A stretch of DNA of 45,227 nucleotides, taken from a bacterium. GTDB lineage: Bacteria > Bacteroidota > Bacteroidia > CAILMK01 > JACPUW01. A model generated the notes under the pieces. It did no database searches. It had not been told where the DNA came from and saw only the letters and a list, made by a program, of their open reading frames with translations. The DNA lies in the NCBI GenBank assembly GCA_016124515.1, contig WGNN01000036.1, positions 1 through 45,227 of the forward strand, read 5' to 3'. A program made the position numbers and the translations under genes. Below, piece after piece: positions 39,890-45,227 of the stretch; the first letter of the stretch is position 1; every line of letters begins with the position of its first letter.

Positions 39890-42800
39890 CTATTTGGCAG
39901 GTTGCCAAATCCAACCGTTGTCAAGGTCGTAGTGGCCTACCCGGTCTTGCACCGAAACCAAAAAATAACGGTTGTTTACCAAGTTCATTTCGTCATACAT
40001 TACATCCAACACAAGGCTGCCATCTGCCCTAAACAAACCATAGCTTCCGCTGCGTTTAACAATACCATAAGGACCGTTAAAGTTTTTGATTTTCACAAAT
40101 TTAGGAGCATTTAATGGGTGGCCGTGGCGGTTGATTAGCTGCCACTTTTTGCCCACTTTCACGCGACCGACTTGTTGAGAAAATGGCAAGGCTTTTTTGT
40201 AACCTGTATTGAATAAAATACGGCCTTCCGTATTGATATAATAACTGCGGCCTTTATATCGCAAAATTGCCCGCCCTTCTTTAAAATCATAAACCGGCCA
40301 GCCGCCAAAATTAAATACCGCCTGACCTTGTGTGTTGTAGCAGGTATTTCTGCCGCCTTGTGGTTTGGCAAATGCATGACCTTCTGAAAAGATTCGCGCC
40401 TTGCTGAGTTTGCATGCTATTATTTCATTGCCACTAGTATCAATATATCCATAATAGCCATTGCGTTTTACACGAGCCACACAACAACTAAAGGGCGTTT
40501 TTTCGTAGTATTCGCTTGAAATTAAATGTTTGCGGCCACTTACATGCAGGATATAGCTTTCTTTTCCTGCCGTTGCAAATGCCCATCCACATGAAAATGA
40601 GTCAATTTGATCAAATTGGTAATCAGTAACAAAAGTGCCACTGTAGTGTAGCAATGCCACTTTTTGCTTTCTTTCAACCACCGCCACGCCATATTTATTA
40701 AACGGGCTTACATTGTCAAAAATGGGTTTTATCAGGTATTCGCCTTTGTTGTTTATCAAGCCAAAACGGTCCTTATTTTCGGGCTGCGCAAAAGCCACAT
40801 TTTTATAAAAACCGGTGGGTTTGTTAAATGTTTCTTCTGAAATATATTGGCCATTTTCATCAATAATTTGCCATTTGCCGTGGTGGTTTACCCAGGCTCT
40901 TTGGCTGTTGAATTCGCTCACTTCATTATAGATACAGCGCACTACTTCGGTGCCTGATGGGCTAATGAAGCCCCACTTGCCATTGAGTTGTACGGCTGCT
41001 CTGCCATTTGAAAAAGGTCTGAGCGCTTGGTAATTAGGGGCGGAGAAAGCAAAAAAGTTAGAGTCGAGATAGGTCCAACCGCTTTTTATTTTTACTGCCA
41101 GCTTGTTTTTGTAGAAATTACCCGCTTTTAAAAATTCGGGATATATTTTAATATCGCCGGTGGTGTCTATAATTCCAAACCGCGGCTCCGGTTTGAAAAC
41201 ATGGAAGAAAACCTTGCCATTGCGCTCAATTCGATCGATATTGTAAAACTCGGGAGCTATAATGAAATCGCCCTTTGTGTTGATAACGCCCCATTTATTT
41301 TTGTAGCGAACGATAGCAGCCCCTTTGTAAAAAGGATAAACGAAGTCAAATTTAGCTTCTATGGCCTTGCTTCCGTCCTTTGCCAAAAATCCCCATTTCC
41401 CATAATCAACTCTAACAAATTTTTTAAAGCACTCAAAGCGATTGGCCTGTCCATTTTGGTTTGAGTCAATACCCATATAATGTCGGTAGGCAAGGCGGGT
41501 GAAAAGATTGGTTTTATAATTTTTTTCTTCTGAAACCACCACATGTCCACCCAAATTGTAGCGGGCAAAGCCTTCTACAAGGGTGTCAACAAACTCATAA
41601 GTTGTTTTGTCAACCTGCCCGTTTCTGAATACTATCTGTGTTTTGCCATCAAAGCGCAAGGCTTTTATATAGTTGCAGGTAGAATCTCTGAGTTCTGACG
41701 GAAAAATATGCCAATATTTAGGGGTAAGCAGGTAGTTGCCGTTTTCTGTAAAAGCCAAGGCACTTTTTTTGTTTTGGTAATAATAGTCATCAAGCACCTT
41801 TATTTTTTCTTTTGAGTCTTTGCTTTGTTCAGTTATTGTGAGCTGACAGTTTTTAAAATGCTTTACTTCATAAAAGGTTGGTGCGTGTCTTAAAGAGCTA
41901 TCGCTTCTTCTGAATCCGTAAAGTCCGTTATTGAGCGAACGAAACCAGCCGAAGTTGAGTGCCTTTGGCATGGCGCTGGGTTGGTACTTGCTTGGTTTAA
42001 GGCTCGTTTCGTCGTTCAGGTACATGGTTTTCACGTTTTTAAACAAATAGCGGTCGGCCACATTATAGTTTTTGTCAAGGTCGTAAAAAACCAATTCCGA
42101 TCCTGAACGCCCCCTTATTTGTGTGCTTTCAATTTCCAGTTCGCTGAAAGCGGGAGGTAATAAATAGCTGCCATCAGGTTTTGATACACCAATTAATCCC
42201 GACAGATGCAAAACAAAAAAGCCCGACCTTTCATCTTCTCTAATATAGCTGTAGCTGCAAGGAGTTAGCAATTTGCCCGTGCTGCTGTATATGCCGTATA
42301 GTCCGTTTTTTACAACTATATATTTGTTTTTTACCAACTCTATCCGGTTGAATTCCAACGGCAGAACTATGTTGCCATTTTCATCTATGAGTCCGTTGTA
42401 AATGCTTGCGGTAACCAAATATTTATTGGTAATAAATCGCCGACATTTTATATCAAATCGGCTGCTGAAAATAGTGCCCTTTTCGGGGTGGAAAAGTTCT
42501 TCGCCTGTGGAAGATGTAAGTATATAAAAGTCGCTGTTTTCCAGGCGTTTTATCCGCTCCATCGTACCCGATTGCTTGTCATTTTCTATGTTAACCGCAT
42601 ACTCAGTGTCGCCCTCGGTATAGATGCAAACGGGATAATCAAAAGGCGTATAGGTGCCCAGGGGAGCACTTTTTATGGTTTGTCCATCAACGGTAAAAAC
42701 AAAGCAAGAATCGATGGATTGGGCAAAATAGGCAGTTTTTGAAAAACAATGGACGCTGAGAAATTTGGTGGCGCGCAAGGTACTTCCATCAGGTTTTTTA

Positions 42801-43207
42801 AGCCCAGTCGAATCGCCTATTGTTACCTGCAACAAGCCATTGGCATCTTTGTGAATTTTAGAATATTTGGCATCAAGTAGCGGTTTGCCATTGGCAGTGT
42901 ACAGGCCCCAAAGGGTGTCGCGGCGCAGGGCGAGCAAGCTACTATCTATTATTTTTATTTCGTTTATATTGTCAAAATAAATCTCATCTCCGTTTGCATT
43001 CACCAGTCCAAGTTTTCCATTCAGTAAAAACTCGGCAAAAGGATACTGCCCAAATTCACCAACGGCGTCGTATTTTGGCTGTATTACCACAGTTCCTTGT
43101 GTGTTTACAAATCCCCATTTGTTGTTCAATCGTACCGAAAATAAAGGGTTTTGGCACATACCGTGAAAAACGGAGATGAGAAATATGATGATGAATGTAG
43201 CCCTCAC
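39890..43207 (-). CDS. Large WG-repeat protein, secreted
   Basis: A 1105-residue protein with signal peptide MRATFIIIFLISVFHGMCQ. The rest is a long array of WG repeats of about 35 residues, e.g. KWGFVNTQGTVVIQPKYDAV near residue 29, KWGFLAKDGSKAIEAKFDFV, KWGVINTKGDFIIAPEFYNI, KWGFISPSGTEVVRCIYNEV and further, more divergent units to the end. The repeats are beta-rich and usually bind or scaffold; no enzyme core is visible. There is no type IX sorting domain at the C-terminus. It starts three bases after the stop of the lipoprotein gene upstream and must share its transcript. Confidence 0.9.
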   Translation of the reverse strand: MRATFIIIFLISVFHGMCQNPLFSVRLNNKWGFVNTQGTVVIQPKYDAVGEFGQYPFAEFLLNGKLGLVNANGDEIYFDNINEIKIIDSSLLALRRDTLWGLYTANGKPLLDAKYSKIHKDANGLLQVTIGDSTGLKKPDGSTLRATKFLSVHCFSKTAYFAQSIDSCFVFTVDGQTIKSAPLGTYTPFDYPVCIYTEGDTEYAVNIENDKQSGTMERIKRLENSDFYILTSSTGEELFHPEKGTIFSSRFDIKCRRFITNKYLVTASIYNGLIDENGNIVLPLEFNRIELVKNKYIVVKNGLYGIYSSTGKLLTPCSYSYIREDERSGFFVLHLSGLIGVSKPDGSYLLPPAFSELEIESTQIRGRSGSELVFYDLDKNYNVADRYLFKNVKTMYLNDETSLKPSKYQPSAMPKALNFGWFRSLNNGLYGFRRSDSSLRHAPTFYEVKHFKNCQLTITEQSKDSKEKIKVLDDYYYQNKKSALAFTENGNYLLTPKYWHIFPSELRDSTCNYIKALRFDGKTQIVFRNGQVDKTTYEFVDTLVEGFARYNLGGHVVVSEEKNYKTNLFTRLAYRHYMGIDSNQNGQANRFECFKKFVRVDYGKWGFLAKDGSKAIEAKFDFVYPFYKGAAIVRYKNKWGVINTKGDFIIAPEFYNIDRIERNGKVFFHVFKPEPRFGIIDTTGDIKIYPEFLKAGNFYKNKLAVKIKSGWTYLDSNFFAFSAPNYQALRPFSNGRAAVQLNGKWGFISPSGTEVVRCIYNEVSEFNSQRAWVNHHGKWQIIDENGQYISEETFNKPTGFYKNVAFAQPENKDRFGLINNKGEYLIKPIFDNVSPFNKYGVAVVERKQKVALLHYSGTFVTDYQFDQIDSFSCGWAFATAGKESYILHVSGRKHLISSEYYEKTPFSCCVARVKRNGYYGYIDTSGNEIIACKLSKARIFSEGHAFAKPQGGRNTCYNTQGQAVFNFGGWPVYDFKEGRAILRYKGRSYYINTEGRILFNTGYKKALPFSQQVGRVKVGKKWQLINRHGHPLNAPKFVKIKNFNGPYGIVKRSGSYGLFRADGSLVLDVMYDEMNLVNNRYFLVSVQDRVGHYDLDNGWIWQPAK

Positions 43208-43210
43208 TTT

Positions 43211-44611
43211 TTATAAACTTGCGGTAAGGTTTGACAAATCTTCCGGATTGCCAATAAGCTTGGCATTTGCAATGTTTATTACTACTTTGCCTTCCGAAGT
43301 GAGCATTTTTGCGATGGCTTCGTTGTCTATTTTCACTGCTTCATCACCGGGCAGTACGGCCAACAGCACTACATTCTGATTTTCTATTATTCTGAAGTTA
43401 TTGGGCTTTGAACCTACAAAATCAAATGGCAAAATAGATTTGGTTTTGCCGCTGCCATATATGGCAAACATTTTGGCCTGTCCGGTATATTTCTCATCAT
43501 TCGAAACTATTTCCAAAGGCACTTCTTCTGAAGCGTATTTCATGAAAATATCGCAATTATAAACACTGAAATTATTGATGGTAAATGAACGTACAACTCT
43601 TGCTGTTTGATCAACTAATTTTTGATATTCCATGGCCCTTTTCTGTGCTTCTAAAAAAACAGCTTCTTTATCAGCATAGTCGTTCATGGCTTTTTCAAAT
43701 TCACTATTGCTAAAAACGGGTGCAAACCATGTAATTAAAGTTTTGGGTTTGCCTACCCTCATGGTATCAGACCCGCTGTTTTCGCTGCGCTTTTTTTCTT
43801 TAAAAACCATTTCCACTTCAAGTATATTCAGTTCTTTGTCTATCAATTCATTGCGAACAATTTTATAATTGTCATTCACAAAGTCTTCGTTGTTAAATGG
43901 ATTTTCGGCTTCGGCGGTGCCTGCATATTGCCATACGGCTTTGTTTATCGATTGCAAATTGCCCATGCGGTTCAAGCTTTTAAATTGTACAACCGGAGTA
44001 GAACTGTTGTATTTTTTGGGCTTAAACGGCTGCTTTACCTGGCTGTATTTTTCCAGGCTGTCCTTCAATCGGGCGTAGTTTTCATCAGGTGTTTCGGTTT
44101 GTTTCCCTTCTTTTATCCATTCCCCCGTATTGTCATCCAATCGGTAAAAATCTACCCCCTTTTCATCCACTTTTGATGGCATTTCAAAAGCTATATTTTT
44201 TCCATCGGCAATTTTAATGTCTTCTCCATTGGCTGCTTTGCCCTTCAGTTCTATCATACCAGCCGTTTTCAGGTGTCCGCTTTCATTATTTTCAGCAAAG
44301 TGCATGGGTATGCCCGAAATAATAATGTCTTCCAAATCGTGCATTTCGCGGTAGTTAAGTGTCACATCGCCGGAAATAACGTTTCCATCAACATCGGTAA
44401 AACTATTTGCCGGAATTGTAATGATGGTGCCGTTGGCCAATTCAAGTGTGGCGCCCATTTCATTGTTTATAACAAAGGTTTGGTAGGGCAGGTCAAATTG
44501 TTCAAAGGTTGGTTCAAATGCCGCCTTCATTTGGCTTTCGGTGGCGCAGTGGCTCAGCATCACGGCCAATAAAAATGTTAGAAACAAGCGGACGGTAAGT
44601 TTCAATTTCAT
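43211..44611 (-). CDS. Putative lipoprotein of unknown function
   Basis: A 466-residue protein. MKLKLTVRLFLTFLLAVMLSHC looks like a lipoprotein signal, although His before the Cys is unusual for a lipobox. Residues about 35-150 contain NNEMGATLELANGTIITIPANSFTDVDGNVISGDVTLNYREM, a beta-rich block seen in Bacteroidota surface proteins of unknown role. Residues about 310-330 form a charged helical segment (FEKAMNDYADKEAVFLEAQKRAME). Start at 44611; the 29 residues before it in the track are not signal-like. It leads a two-gene unit with the WG-repeat gene, so the pair may act together at the envelope. Confidence 0.82.
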   Translation of the reverse strand: MKLKLTVRLFLTFLLAVMLSHCATESQMKAAFEPTFEQFDLPYQTFVINNEMGATLELANGTIITIPANSFTDVDGNVISGDVTLNYREMHDLEDIIISGIPMHFAENNESGHLKTAGMIELKGKAANGEDIKIADGKNIAFEMPSKVDEKGVDFYRLDDNTGEWIKEGKQTETPDENYARLKDSLEKYSQVKQPFKPKKYNSSTPVVQFKSLNRMGNLQSINKAVWQYAGTAEAENPFNNEDFVNDNYKIVRNELIDKELNILEVEMVFKEKKRSENSGSDTMRVGKPKTLITWFAPVFSNSEFEKAMNDYADKEAVFLEAQKRAMEYQKLVDQTARVVRSFTINNFSVYNCDIFMKYASEEVPLEIVSNDEKYTGQAKMFAIYGSGKTKSILPFDFVGSKPNNFRIIENQNVVLLAVLPGDEAVKIDNEAIAKMLTSEGKVVINIANAKLIGNPEDLSNLTASL

Positions 44612-44756
44612 GGTTTGTTGTTTTGTTGTGCATTGATGTAGCCTAAGCGGTAAGGTAACCTTGGTTTTGGCAAATAAAAGCAAGCCATTGCCAAACAAGT
44701 CGATTTATTTTGGTTGAATATGCAGCCAAATCGGTAAATACTGTCGGCCAAACATA

Positions 44757-44764
44757 TATCTTTG
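44757..44764 (+). promoter_or_regulatory. -7 box TATCTTTG for the PAS gene
   Basis: TATCTTTG fits TAnnTTTG and ends 23 bases before the TTG at 44788. It supports that codon as the start of the PAS protein, for which no ATG is available before the domain. Confidence 0.5.
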
Positions 44765-44787
44765 GCACTGCATTAAAGGATCACGAA

Positions 44788-45227
44788 TTGGATTTTAAGA
44801 GTATTTACCACAATTTTCCGTCCATTGTGTATGTGAAAAGCAGGAGGGGAGTGTATAAGTACGCAAACAAGGCTTTTGCAAAATTTTTAGGGAAAAACAT
44901 TGAGGAAATAGTTGGGAAGACCGATTTTGATTTGTTTGACCACCAAATGGCTCATGAACACATCAGCCACGATGAAGAGGTATATGCCTCCGGCGAATCG
45001 AAAAAAAGCCCTTTTAGAAAATACAGGCTCGAATCGGGTGAGTACGTTTGGCTACAAGCCACCAAAACGGTTATTAACCTTAACGATGAGGAAGAAGCAA
45101 TTTTTGGTATTACGCTTGATGTAACCGACCAAAAAGGCAAGCTGGAAAAGCTTGAGAAAGCCCGTCGATTTGAATCAACCGTGCACCGCATTACGCAGGG
45201 TATTTTTCAACAAGAGAACGAAAAAGA
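44788..45227 (+). CDS. PAS-domain signalling protein, N-terminal part (runs off the window)
   Basis: About 146 residues are visible. They read LDFKSIYHNFPSIVYVKSRRG, then YKYANKAFAKFLGKNIEEIVGKTDFDLF, RKYRLESGEYVWLQATKTVI and GITLDVTDQKG, which is a complete PAS domain (about residues 3-118), followed by a helical linker (KLEKLEKARRFESTV). The ORF track misses this frame because it lacks an ATG and is cut by the window edge. The start is proposed at TTG 44788 downstream of a -7 box. A histidine kinase or other output domain is likely beyond the window but cannot be seen. Confidence 0.8.
   Translation, partial: MDFKSIYHNFPSIVYVKSRRGVYKYANKAFAKFLGKNIEEIVGKTDFDLFDHQMAHEHISHDEEVYASGESKKSPFRKYRLESGEYVWLQATKTVINLNDEEEAIFGITLDVTDQKGKLEKLEKARRFESTVHRITQGIFQQENEK

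Noticed and set aside
1-45227. CRISPR arrays, tRNA or rRNA genes, insertion-sequence transposases
   Set aside because: Reading through, I saw no spaced identical repeats, no tRNA-like T-arm with acceptor stem, no rRNA-like stretch and no transposase or integrase protein. A tRNA scan would be needed to be certain.

Overview
The window looks like chromosomal DNA of an aerobic member of the Bacteroidota. Indicators are several copies of the phylum's -7 promoter box TAnnTTTG close upstream of starts, a type IX secretion C-terminal sorting domain, WG-repeat and PepSY-like proteins, a TonB-receptor-like barrel, a lipid-anchored Omp85 protein beside an RNA methyltransferase, and a heme A synthase, which implies aerobic respiration. 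I could not place it below phylum. No rRNA, tRNA, CRISPR array, transposase or integrase gene was seen.

Layout. 1-2319: a hairpin repeat, two paralogous small membrane proteins and a membrane-anchored diheme cytochrome c. 2533-9217: housekeeping genes (proline dehydrogenase plus WYL regulator, rhodanese, YaaA, heme A synthase, CsaA, a DinB/YfiT-type protein, an AtoE-type fatty-acid transporter). 9218-16709: an AT-richer accessory island. On the minus strand it carries a caspase-like protease, a DUF4062-HTH-HAD fusion, a frameshifted acetyltransferase, a macro-domain protein and a two-TM protein; two small orphan genes follow on the plus strand. 16710-21596: response regulator, histidine kinase, PepSY-like lipoprotein and outer-membrane barrel, all in one direction. 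21726-25765: UbiA prenyltransferase divergent from type III polyketide synthase, methyltransferase and FAD oxidoreductase, probably making a phenolic or quinone lipid. 25867-39776: envelope and peptide-processing genes (glutaminyl cyclase, MATE pump, GH3, T9SS beta-helix protein, M1 aminopeptidase, cupin, RNA methyltransferase, TamL-like Omp85, acetyltransferases). 39890-45227: a WG-repeat protein and its upstream lipoprotein, then a PAS sensor that runs off the end.

The most interesting part is the island. Three minus-strand genes are each followed, within about 5-17 bases of the stop (using the repaired frame for the acetyltransferase), by a 130-135 bp imperfect palindrome. Its ends read GCCCAAC or GCCCATAAC on the gene side and CGTTnnC on the far side. 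This resembles attC sites of integron cassettes, with no integrase in view. Two of the cassette genes are also preceded, right up to the start codon, by the same roughly 230 bp direct repeat, which carries a TAnGTTTG promoter box and a 35-37 codon micro-ORF. My reading is a mobile cassette array in which a repeated promoter/leader unit expresses otherwise promoterless cargo, including a protease and a DUF4062 fusion that look like defence or stress genes. The repeats and arms are visible in the sequence; the recombination and defence roles are inference.
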